Shown here in pieces: positions 56,471 through 64,000 of a DNA stretch of 64,000 nucleotides. A program made the position numbers and the translations under genes. The DNA comes from Achromobacter deleyi (GTDB lineage: Bacteria; Pseudomonadota; Gammaproteobacteria; Burkholderiales; Burkholderiaceae_B): contig NZ_CP065997.1 of NCBI RefSeq assembly GCF_016127315.1, forward strand, positions 1,674,001 to 1,738,000. Direction: 5' to 3'. Numbering within the stretch: the first letter of the stretch is position 1; the number at the start of each line of letters is the position of its first letter. The notes under the pieces are model-generated. The model was not told where the DNA came from, did not search any database, and saw nothing but the letters and a program-made list of their open reading frames with translations.

Positions 56471-57856
56471 GTGACTCCCGAATACAGTCTGCTCTCGTTG
56501 AATCAGGTGTGGGCAATGCTGGCCGCCCGCGCGCGGTTGGTCGCCCGGGTGACCCTGGCGACGCTGGCGCTGACCTGCCTGTTGCTGCTGGTGCTGCCAC
56601 GCGTGTGGACGGCATCGTCGGACGTCTTCATCGACTACCGCGAAAACGACCCGATCAACGGACGCTCGTTTTCGGCGCTGCTCGACGAAAGCTATATGCA
56701 GACGCAGATCGACATGATCCGCAGCCAGGCGGTCGCCGACCACGTGATCTCCACCCTGGAGCTGCTGTCCGGACCGGACGCGTCGCAGGGCACCAAGGCG
56801 CACAACGAACTGGTCGCCTACATCCGTCGCAACCTGGAAGTCGTCAAGCAGCAGAACAGCCGCGTGCTGACGGTGTCGTTCTCGGCCGATACGCCGCAGA
56901 AGGCGCGTGAGTTCACCAATGCGGTGGTCAATTCCTATCTCGCGGTCAGCCAGAACATCTCGTCGGCGGCGGCGCGCGCGCGCAGCGAACAGTACACGGC
57001 GCAGCTGGAGCAGTTGCGCGGCGAAGTCGACGCCATCCAGGACAAGCTGACGCGCTACCAGCAGGAAACCGGCATCGTCGACACGGAACAGACCGGCGGC
57101 GATATCGACGTGCGCAGCCTGAACGACATGACGACCTCGATGCTGGCGCTGGATTCGCAGCTGGAAGCGGCGAAGGCGCGCAACGAAACCACCGAGCGCC
57201 TGCTCAAGAGCGGCATTCGTCCCGAGGACCTGCCCGAGGTGGGGCAGGTCGCGCCCATCAATGACCTGCGCAACGGCCTGACGGTGGTGGAACACCAGCT
57301 CGGCCAGCTGCGCGGTTCGCTGGGTCCGCGGCATCCGACCGTGGCCGGCCTGCTGGCCCAGCGGGCGCAGATGCAGGCCGACATCACGCGCCAGGCCAAG
57401 GCGACGATCGAGGCGCAACGCGGCGAACTCGAGCGCCTGCAGACCCAGAAGGCGGCGCTGCAGCGCGATATCGATGCGCAGCGCGCCAAGGTGCTGGAGC
57501 AGATGGCCAAGCGCGATCGCATCGCCGCCTACCGGCGCCAGTTCGCCGGCGTCGAGCAGGTCTACCAGACCGCGCTGCAGAAGTACGACAGCATCCTGAT
57601 GGCCAGCAATATTTCCCTGCCCAACCTGGCGGTGCTGCGCGCGGCCGACATGCCGACCTCGCCGTCGCGTCCGAAGGTGCGCAGCAGCCTGGCGCTGGGC
57701 CTGGTGGTGGGCCTGCTGGCGGGCCTGGCGCTGGCGATGCTGCTGGAGCTGAGCCGGCGCCGCATTCGCTGCGCCGAAGACCTTGAGCGCAATACGCGCC
57801 AGCCCGTGCTGGGCCGCATCGGCCGCAACCCGACTCCCGCGACGGTGACGCCATGA
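56471..57856 (+). CDS. exopolysaccharide chain-length determinant (Wzz/GumC family)
   Basis: 461 residues. A membrane segment lies at about 27-44, a large periplasmic part with long coiled coils at about 165-240 and 310-380, and a second membrane segment at about 403-425, preceded by the proline motif PTSPSRPKVR. This is the polysaccharide co-polymerase plan, which sets chain length with a Wzy polymerase. The start is GTG at 56471; no better start is near. Its last codons overlap the start of the kinase-like gene (57853). Confidence 0.88.
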   Translation: MTPEYSLLSLNQVWAMLAARARLVARVTLATLALTCLLLLVLPRVWTASSDVFIDYRENDPINGRSFSALLDESYMQTQIDMIRSQAVADHVISTLELLSGPDASQGTKAHNELVAYIRRNLEVVKQQNSRVLTVSFSADTPQKAREFTNAVVNSYLAVSQNISSAAARARSEQYTAQLEQLRGEVDAIQDKLTRYQQETGIVDTEQTGGDIDVRSLNDMTTSMLALDSQLEAAKARNETTERLLKSGIRPEDLPEVGQVAPINDLRNGLTVVEHQLGQLRGSLGPRHPTVAGLLAQRAQMQADITRQAKATIEAQRGELERLQTQKAALQRDIDAQRAKVLEQMAKRDRIAAYRRQFAGVEQVYQTALQKYDSILMASNISLPNLAVLRAADMPTSPSRPKVRSSLALGLVVGLLAGLALAMLLELSRRRIRCAEDLERNTRQPVLGRIGRNPTPATVTP

Positions 57857-58830
57857 GCGATTCCACGCTGCGTCCTTTGTTTGACCGCCTCAACCAGCAA
57901 CAGGCTGACGAACCCGCTTCGAGCCAGGCGCCCGATACCGTGCCCGGCGAGAAGATGGGCGAGCGCTTCGTGCGCCTGGGCCTGCTGACCGAGGACCAGG
58001 TCCAGCACGTGGTGCAGTTGCAGCAGGCCGAGCGCCTGCGCTTCGGCCAGGCGGCCGTGAAGCTCGGTTTCGTGTCGGAAGCGCGCGTGCAGTCGGTGCT
58101 GGCCGAGCAATACCGCTATGACTACGCCTCGGCCCAGCATGGCGACATCCAGCTGGCGATCGCGGCCGCGCCGTTCAGCCGCGAGGCCGAGGCGATCCGC
58201 CAGGTGCGCGCCGAAATCTCGATCCGCCTGGAAGACCTGCCGCGCATCGCGGTGGCGGTGGTGAGCCCGGACGACAACGAGGGCCGCGCCTATCTGTCGG
58301 CCAGCCTGGCGCTGGCATTCGCGCAGACCGGCCGCCGCACGCTGCTGGTCAACGCCAACCTGCGCGCCAGCGGCCAGGACGACATCCTCGGCGGCGCCAG
58401 CGGCGCGGGCTTGTCCTCGATCCTGGCCGGACGCGCGCCGGCCGGCGACAGCCGCGCCGTGCCGGGCTTTCCGACGCTGGGCGTGCTGGACGCCGGACCG
58501 CAACCGCCCAACCCGGCCGAACTGCTGCGCGAGCCGGCGCTGGACCGACTGCTGGCGGCCTATGCCGATCAGTACGAAATCTTCATCGTGAACACGCCGG
58601 CGGCGGCGCATTCCTCGGACGCGCAGAGCATCGCGCGCCAGGTGGATGCCTGTGTGCTGGTGGCGCGCAAGGACGTGACGTCGCTGAGCGCCCTGACGCG
58701 CACCGCGGAGGTGCTGGAGACGGCCGGCGTGCGCGTGCTGGGCACGGTCTACAACGAATACGAGCCGGATGCCCCGCGGGGCTGGAAGGACCGGCTGCGC
58801 GCGCTCCTGCCGGCGCGGCTGCGGCGTTGA
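57853..58830 (+). CDS. degenerate BY-kinase-like EPS protein with MshEN-like N-terminus
   Basis: 325 residues. About 36-92 (GERFVRLGLLTEDQVQHVVQLQQAERLRFGQ) resembles the GspE/MshE N-terminal domain, a known c-di-GMP-binding fold in some ATPases. About 130-310 matches the ParA-like ATPase of bacterial tyrosine kinases, but its motifs are eroded: the Walker A site reads SPDDNEGRAYLSA without the GK[ST], Walker A' is LLVNANLR (Asp to Asn twice), and Walker B is FIVNTP (Asp to Asn). No tyrosine cluster ends the protein. A regulatory, non-catalytic role is likely. Confidence 0.8.
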   Translation: MSDSTLRPLFDRLNQQQADEPASSQAPDTVPGEKMGERFVRLGLLTEDQVQHVVQLQQAERLRFGQAAVKLGFVSEARVQSVLAEQYRYDYASAQHGDIQLAIAAAPFSREAEAIRQVRAEISIRLEDLPRIAVAVVSPDDNEGRAYLSASLALAFAQTGRRTLLVNANLRASGQDDILGGASGAGLSSILAGRAPAGDSRAVPGFPTLGVLDAGPQPPNPAELLREPALDRLLAAYADQYEIFIVNTPAAAHSSDAQSIARQVDACVLVARKDVTSLSALTRTAEVLETAGVRVLGTVYNEYEPDAPRGWKDRLRALLPARLRR

Positions 58831-58841
58831 GGGGCACGGCC

Positions 58842-60236
58842 ATGGGCGCGCCCGCGGTCGTGGCGGTTGGCGGACAGAGCCGGGGCGAGCGCTGGGCCGT
58901 CTGGCTGCTGGTGGGGCTGAGCCTGCTGTTCGCCATCGTGCCGGACACGCTGTCGGTCAACGCGGTGGGCCCGGAAGCCAACCACACCATCGAGCAGGGC
59001 TCGATGCTGCGCCAGGTGCAGTACGGGTCGCTGTTCCTGGGTGCGCTGTTCGTGCTCTGGCACCACGTGCGTCCGGCGCTGATGAACCTGCGTGCGTCCA
59101 ACCTGTTCCTGATGCTGCTGGTGCTGTATTGCCTGGTCAGCGCGACCTGGTCGCCGTATCCGGACATCACCATCAAGCGCACCATCATTTTCGCGGGCCT
59201 GGTGCTGATCGGGCTGACCGTGGCGCCGCCGTTCAGCAGTCCGCGCCAGTTCCTGCGCGTCATCCTGGGCACCTACACGATCGTGCTGGTGCTGTCGTGC
59301 CTGGTGGCGGTGTTCATTCCGAGCATGGGGGTGGACACCCTGCTGGGCAATGCGTGGCGCGGCATCACCTGGCAGAAGAACATGCTGGGCTCGATCGCCG
59401 GCTTTGCCGTGCTGCTGTGGCTGCGCGAATGGCTGATGACGCCATCGATCCGGCGCATGAGCGCGGTGGGGCTGCTGTTCAGCGTATTCATGCTGGTGAT
59501 GGCCAAGAGCGCCACCGCCATGCTGGTGACGGGACTGGGCGCCGGGGTCTACCTGCTGACGCGCAAGCGGTTCTTCGGCGGCCGCCATACCGGGCAGATC
59601 CTGATGCTGGGCGCGCTGCTGGTGGCGCTGTACTTCCTGCTGATGTTCTACGTGGCGGTGGGCCGCATGCCGCAGGTCGGCGACGTGGTGCTGGTGGTCA
59701 CGTCGCTGTTCAACAAGAGCAATGACCTGACCGGCCGCGGCGAGATCTGGGCGCTGGTGGACATGGCGATTGCGCGGCATCCGGTCTGGGGCATTGGCTA
59801 TAGCGCCTTCTGGGTGGGCGAAGGCGGTCCGGCGCAGTTCATCGCCGACAAGCTGGGCTGGCTGCCGGGACAGGCGCACAACGGCTACATCGATATCCTG
59901 CTGGACCTGGGCCAGGTCGGCATGGGGCTGTTCCTGGGCTGCCTGCTGTGGCACGTGGTCAGCATCATGCGCCTGTTCAAGATCGACCGCGAGGATGCGG
60001 CGATGCACCTGGGCATCTGCGTGACGATCATGGTCAGTAATTTCTCGGAAAGCCAGATCCTGCGCGACACCAACTTCCAGAACATCATGTTCATCTATTC
60101 GTCGCTGGCGATCAGCGGCCGCCTGGCGATGGAACGCTGGCGGCGGCGCGCGGCGGCGCAGCCCACGCCGACGCCGCCACCTGTTCGGGCCGCGGTCGCG
60201 CGGCCATATGCCGTCCGCCGGGAGCGCCAGGCATGA
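58842..60236 (+). CDS. O-antigen ligase/polymerase family protein (Wzy-like)
   Basis: 464 residues with about ten to eleven membrane segments and a large periplasmic loop containing LTGRGEIWALVDMAIARHPVWGIGYSAFW, the typical Wzy_C region with conserved Arg and His. It probably polymerises EPS repeat units. ATG 58842 has GAGGGG just upstream; a TTG at 58827 inside the previous stop is less likely. The start of the next gene overlaps its stop. Confidence 0.88.
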   Translation: MGAPAVVAVGGQSRGERWAVWLLVGLSLLFAIVPDTLSVNAVGPEANHTIEQGSMLRQVQYGSLFLGALFVLWHHVRPALMNLRASNLFLMLLVLYCLVSATWSPYPDITIKRTIIFAGLVLIGLTVAPPFSSPRQFLRVILGTYTIVLVLSCLVAVFIPSMGVDTLLGNAWRGITWQKNMLGSIAGFAVLLWLREWLMTPSIRRMSAVGLLFSVFMLVMAKSATAMLVTGLGAGVYLLTRKRFFGGRHTGQILMLGALLVALYFLLMFYVAVGRMPQVGDVVLVVTSLFNKSNDLTGRGEIWALVDMAIARHPVWGIGYSAFWVGEGGPAQFIADKLGWLPGQAHNGYIDILLDLGQVGMGLFLGCLLWHVVSIMRLFKIDREDAAMHLGICVTIMVSNFSESQILRDTNFQNIMFIYSSLAISGRLAMERWRRRAAAQPTPTPPPVRAAVARPYAVRRERQA

Positions 60237-62512
60237 TGCGCTGGCGCGCCGTGCTGGTTCTGGCGCTGATGTGGGTGATGGGCGCCGCGACGGCCGCGCC
60301 CGCGAGCTGGTTCGGCTTCGAGATGAATCCGGCGGCGCTGTCCGGCGCGCCGGATGTGTCGGCGCTGAACCGGCCGCTGGATGCGGCCTCGCGCATCGTC
60401 GTGCGCAACGGGCATTTCTATCGCGTCGGCGCTGACGGCCAGCCGGGCACGGGCGACGATGCGCGGGTGCGTTTCTTCGGCGTGAACCTGACGTTCGGCG
60501 CCAACTTCCCGGATCCGGTCGAGGCCACCGTGCTGGCGCGGCAGTTGCGCAAGCTGGGCTTCAACGCGGTGCGCCTGCATCATCTGGACTCGCTGCCGTC
60601 GGATTATCCGGACGCGCCGATCAGCATTCTGACGACGGGACCGTTTCCGACGTTCAGCCCGACGGCGGTGGCGCGGCTGCGCGGCCTGATCGAGGCGCTG
60701 GCGCGCGAGGGCATCTACGTCAACCTGAACCTGCACGTGGGCTATCGCTTCCGCCCGCGGGTGGACGGCCTGCCGGCGCTCGACGGCGGCGCCGAGATGC
60801 CGCCGCTGACGGCGCCGATCCATGTCTACGACCCGCGCCTGATCGCGATGCAGGAAGACTACGCGCGGCGGCTGATCCAGGCGTTGGGCCTGAAAGACAA
60901 CCCGGCGCTTGCCATGGTCGAGCTCAACAACGAGTCGTCGCTGCTGGCGGCCTGGCTGGGGCCGGACTGGCTGGCGGCGATTCCGTCGGCCTACGCGCCC
61001 GAACTGCGCAAGCAGTGGCGGGCCTGGCTGATGCAGCGTCATGGGTCGCTGGCACAGGCCTGCGCGGCATGGGGCGGGTGCGCGGGCGGCAACGACAACG
61101 CGGTGGAGTTCCCGGTGCCGGGCCAGCAGCAGCCGCTTTACGAGAGCGGCCTGGCGCAGTTGCGCTCGGGGATCGCGCGGCGCGTCAACGCGCTGTTCGG
61201 CAGCGACGCCAAGCCGGACCTGCGCGAACGCGATTTTCTGCTGTTCCTGGCGGCGACCGACCAGGCCTATTTCGAGCGCCTGCGCCGCGTGGTGCACGAG
61301 AGCACCGACCCGAGGGTGCCGGTGACCGGCACGCAGATGGGCTATGGCGGCCTGCTGAATTTCGATTCCCAGGTCGCCATGGACTACATCGACGAGCACT
61401 TCTACGTCGGGCATCCGGACATCCGGGCCGACAATGACTGGCGCATCCCGGACCTGAGCGCCAGCGGCAACGAGTTCGACCGCGTGCTGGCCCTGTCGCT
61501 GCGGCGCGATGCCAAACGGCCCTTCGTGGTCAGTGAATTCAACCAGCCTTTCCCCAACCCGCGTGGTGCGGAGATCCTGCCGCTGATGAGCGCGGTCGGC
61601 GCGCTGCAGGACTGGGATGGCCTGTTCTATTTCGATTACAGCGACGCCCAGCGCCTGCCGCAATCGCCGTCGCGCTTCGCGCTGAGCGGCGACTGGGGGC
61701 GCCTGGCGCTGGCGGGCCAGAGCGCCCGGCTGTTCCGCCAGCCGCTGCTGGCCGCGCTGCCCGACGCGGTGACCCTGCCGGTGGGCCCGCAGCAGCGGCT
61801 GCAGCTGGGCGCCGACCGGCGCTTCGATGCGATCACTACCGGCCTGGCCGACGGCCTGGGCGTGAGGCCGCAATGGGCCCTGCAGGGACGGTTGGGGCTG
61901 GACCTGGGCGCGGCGCCCGGCGCGGCGCTGCCCGGCCTGCCGAACGCGACGCCGCTCTTGAACCATGATGCATCGGCCGGCCGCATCGTGATCGATGCGC
62001 CGGTACTGTGGGCCGTATTCGGCGCCACGGGCACCGGACGTATCGGTGGCCAGTCGGCGTGGATGCAGTTCGACGCGGCAGGCACGGCCAGCGCCATGCT
62101 GACGGCGCTGGACGGCCAGCCGCTGGCGCAGTCGCGGCACCTGCTCCTGAGCCTGGGCAACGACACCACCGGCACGCAGCCGGGTTCGATGCCGGCGCGG
62201 CCCAAGATGCGGGTGCCCTATCGCGGCCAAGGCGCGTGGTCCACGCTGGAGCCGGACGCCGGTTCCGCGGGCCCGTCCGGCAGCTACGCCACCCGCGCGC
62301 CGGCCTGGCTGCGCCGCACGCCGGCCATGCTGGGCCTGGCGCCGCGCACCGGCCGGCTGTCGGTCTATCCGCTGGATGGCGAAGGCCGCCGCCGGGCGTC
62401 GCTGCCGGCCGCCGACGCGGTCTCGGGCACCGATGGCGTGCGCGTGCGGGTGCAGACCCGCGATGACGGCGCCAGCCCCTGGTATGAACTGGTTTTCGAG
62501 GAAACGCCATGA
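60233..62512 (+). CDS. secreted glycoside hydrolase (clan GH-A)
   Basis: 759 residues. Signal peptide about 1-22 (ends TAA-PAS). The barrel opens with FFGVNLTFG and LRKLGFNAVRLHHLD; the likely acid/base is Glu234 in ELNNES and the nucleophile Glu435 in VVSEFNQ, the usual spacing for GH5-like enzymes. The C-terminal 250 residues are beta-rich. In an EPS operon such an enzyme usually trims or releases the polymer. The start overlaps the Wzy-like stop (ATGA); a second ATG three bases on is equally possible. Confidence 0.85.
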   Translation: MMRWRAVLVLALMWVMGAATAAPASWFGFEMNPAALSGAPDVSALNRPLDAASRIVVRNGHFYRVGADGQPGTGDDARVRFFGVNLTFGANFPDPVEATVLARQLRKLGFNAVRLHHLDSLPSDYPDAPISILTTGPFPTFSPTAVARLRGLIEALAREGIYVNLNLHVGYRFRPRVDGLPALDGGAEMPPLTAPIHVYDPRLIAMQEDYARRLIQALGLKDNPALAMVELNNESSLLAAWLGPDWLAAIPSAYAPELRKQWRAWLMQRHGSLAQACAAWGGCAGGNDNAVEFPVPGQQQPLYESGLAQLRSGIARRVNALFGSDAKPDLRERDFLLFLAATDQAYFERLRRVVHESTDPRVPVTGTQMGYGGLLNFDSQVAMDYIDEHFYVGHPDIRADNDWRIPDLSASGNEFDRVLALSLRRDAKRPFVVSEFNQPFPNPRGAEILPLMSAVGALQDWDGLFYFDYSDAQRLPQSPSRFALSGDWGRLALAGQSARLFRQPLLAALPDAVTLPVGPQQRLQLGADRRFDAITTGLADGLGVRPQWALQGRLGLDLGAAPGAALPGLPNATPLLNHDASAGRIVIDAPVLWAVFGATGTGRIGGQSAWMQFDAAGTASAMLTALDGQPLAQSRHLLLSLGNDTTGTQPGSMPARPKMRVPYRGQGAWSTLEPDAGSAGPSGSYATRAPAWLRRTPAMLGLAPRTGRLSVYPLDGEGRRRASLPAADAVSGTDGVRVRVQTRDDGASPWYELVFEETP

Positions 62513-63438
62513 GCGCCGGCCCCATCAGTGTGTGCATCGCCACCTACCGCCGTCCGGACATGCTGGACCAGTTGCTGGGCGACCTGGCGGCGCAGACCTT
62601 GGCGCCGTCGCAGATCGTGGTGGTGGACAACGATGCCGCGGGCAGCGCGCGCGCCGTGGTCGACGCCCGGCGCGACGCCTTCACGGCGCAGGGCGTGGCG
62701 CTGGACTACGCTATCCAGCCCGAGAAGAATATTTCATTGACCCGCAACATGACGGTCACGCTGGCGCGCGGCGACTGGCTGGCGATGATCGACGATGACG
62801 AGCGCGCGCCGGCCCAGTGGCTGGCGTTGCTGGCCGCGGCGGCCCGCGAATATGGCTCCGACGCGGTGCAGGCGCCGGTCGTGCCGGAGATTCCGCCGAC
62901 CGCGCCGGACTGGATACGGCGCGGCCGTTTCTACGACTGGCCGCGCTTTCGCACCGGCGACGCGGTGCCGCGCAATGCGGTGCGCACCGGCAACTGCTTC
63001 ATTGCCGCCAGCTGGCTGCGGCGCCAGGAGCAGGTCTTCAACCCGGCCTATGGCCTGACCGGGGGCGAGGACGGCGACCTGTTGATGCGACTGATGGGCC
63101 AGGGCGCGCGCATGGTCTGGTGCGACGAGGCCTATGTGATCGAACCCGTGCCCGAGAGCCGGATGCGGACCGGCTGGATCCTGAAGCGCGCCCTGCGCGG
63201 CGGCCAGGATTTCGCCATCCATTTCGAGGCGGGCCGGCTGGCCAACCGCCGTCCCGCGATCATGCGCCGCGTGGTGTTCTACGCGCGGGCGCTGGCGCAG
63301 ATGGTGGTGGCGGGCATCCTGGCGCTGGTATCGTGGCCGCTGGGCCGGCATCGCGCGGTGCACTGGCTGGGCCGGGCCTACGCCAACTACGGAAAACTGT
63401 CCGTCCTGTGGGGCGGACATTACCAAGAGTACGCTTGA
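62509..63438 (+). CDS. family 2 glycosyltransferase
   Basis: 309 residues. The GT-A core begins ISVCIATYRRPDMLDQLL (about 6-23) and carries the metal-binding DDD in MIDDDERAP (about 94-102) and an acceptor-site GGEDGD near 185. A C-terminal hydrophobic stretch (about 250-275) may anchor it to the membrane. It adds a sugar to the EPS repeat unit; donor and acceptor are unknown. It overlaps the hydrolase stop by four bases. Confidence 0.9.
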   Translation: MSAGPISVCIATYRRPDMLDQLLGDLAAQTLAPSQIVVVDNDAAGSARAVVDARRDAFTAQGVALDYAIQPEKNISLTRNMTVTLARGDWLAMIDDDERAPAQWLALLAAAAREYGSDAVQAPVVPEIPPTAPDWIRRGRFYDWPRFRTGDAVPRNAVRTGNCFIAASWLRRQEQVFNPAYGLTGGEDGDLLMRLMGQGARMVWCDEAYVIEPVPESRMRTGWILKRALRGGQDFAIHFEAGRLANRRPAIMRRVVFYARALAQMVVAGILALVSWPLGRHRAVHWLGRAYANYGKLSVLWGGHYQEYA

Positions 63439-63442
63439 GCCC

Positions 63443-64000
63443 ATGGCCGGATTCCTGCACCTGATCCTGTTCGTCATTGCCCTGCCCGTCACGGCGGCGA
63501 CCGCCTACCTGGGCCTGCTGACGCTGCTGTCGGCGCGCCTGCCGCGGCCGCAGCCGCAGCGGCGGGACATGCGTTTCGACATCCTGGTGCCGGCGCACAA
63601 CGAGACCGCGGTGATCGAGCGCACGGTGCGCAGCCTGGCGGCCATCGACTGGCCGCGCGAGCACTACCGCATCATCGTCATCGCCGACAACTGCACCGAC
63701 GACACGGCGGCGCTGGCGCGCGTCGCGGGCGCCGAGGTGATCGAACGCCACGACGACCAGCATCGCGGCAAGGGCTACGCGCTGGAGTACGGCATCGCGC
63801 GCAGCGCGGCCGACGGCTTCGCGCACGCGGTCGCGGTGATCGACGCCGACACCGAGGTCACGCCCAACCTGCTGGCCGCCTACGCCGCGCGCATCGAGCA
63901 GGGGGCGGCCGTGATGCAGGTGCATTACGGGGTGCTCAATCCGGACGAGTCGTGGCGCACCCGCATCATCACCATCGCCTACGGCGCCTTCCACGCGGTG
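63443..64000 (+). CDS. family 2 glycosyltransferase, 3' end outside window
   Basis: 186 codons are visible from ATG 63443 to the window end. An N-terminal membrane segment (about 4-30, FLHLILFVIALPVTAATAYL) is followed by a GT-A domain: ILVPAHNE (about 46-53), IADNCTDDT and VIDADTEV (the DxD). The layout resembles processive or lipid-linked-sugar GT2 enzymes, possibly an EPS synthase, but the C-terminus needed to decide is missing. It starts four bases after the previous stop. Confidence 0.85.
   Translation, partial: MAGFLHLILFVIALPVTAATAYLGLLTLLSARLPRPQPQRRDMRFDILVPAHNETAVIERTVRSLAAIDWPREHYRIIVIADNCTDDTAALARVAGAEVIERHDDQHRGKGYALEYGIARSAADGFAHAVAVIDADTEVTPNLLAAYAARIEQGAAVMQVHYGVLNPDESWRTRIITIAYGAFHAV

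Noticed and set aside
58827..58841. TTG start for the Wzy-like gene inside the previous stop
   Set aside because: The ATG at 58842 has a good ribosome-binding site and only five codons are lost.

Overview
The window looks like the origin-proximal part of the chromosome of a high-GC betaproteobacterium of the Alcaligenaceae (Bordetella/Achromobacter type). The evidence is the order oriC - mnmG - rsmG - parA - parB, the tRNA-tuf-secE-nusG-rplKAJL-rpoBC block, the str and S10 ribosomal operons, a Bug-type (tripartite tricarboxylate) receptor of the kind expanded in that family, and high-GC codon use throughout. I saw no rRNA gene, insertion sequence, prophage or CRISPR array.

Layout. 1-817: end of an AbrB-type membrane protein and a cold-shock protein. 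818-3214: a gene-free, lower-GC stretch that I read as oriC (six strong DnaA boxes at 894-2043) followed by an array of nine parS sites (1983-3163). The last parS overlaps the likely mnmG promoter. 3215-9407: mnmG-rsmG-parA-(GNAT)-parB-asparaginase, tightly packed and possibly one transcript. 9456-15031: a LysR regulator divergent from a sulfur operon (thiol dioxygenase, PLP C-S lyase, four-domain rhodanese), then a Bug receptor. 15033-24689: two divergent arms around 19602-19815. The left arm is an ABC importer resembling the putative 2-aminoethylphosphonate family plus a DeoR regulator. The right arm is a HisN-like phosphatase, a glutamine-synthetase-like ligase, an aldehyde dehydrogenase and an iron alcohol dehydrogenase. 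Together they suggest uptake and breakdown of a phosphorylated amino alcohol.

24803-38749: tRNA-Tyr, -Gly, -Thr, tuf, tRNA-Trp, secE, nusG, rplK, rplA, rplJ, rplL, rpoB, rpoC and a strong terminator. 38773-45776: a signalling island between rpoC and rpsL, with a small lipoprotein, a degenerate kinase/PEGA membrane protein, a CHASE2 sensor kinase, a LysM-FecR protein, an OmpR regulator and a second regulator whose receiver lacks the phospho-acceptor aspartate. 46029-56358: rpsL, rpsG, fusA, a second tuf and rpsJ, then a terminator and a probable new promoter before rplC-rplD-rplW-rplB-rpsS-rplV-rpsC-rplP-rpmC-rpsQ and another terminator. 56471-64000: an exopolysaccharide operon (chain-length protein, degenerate tyrosine-kinase homologue with a MshEN-like N-terminus, Wzy/ligase, secreted glycoside hydrolase, two glycosyltransferases). 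The last gene runs off the window.

Most interesting: the dense parS array and its overlap with the mnmG promoter; the divergent phosphate-ester/amino-alcohol cluster; the signalling island built from a pseudokinase and a pseudo-receiver; and the EPS kinase homologue in which the key acidic residues are replaced by asparagine. All functional statements are read from sequence by eye. No database search was run.
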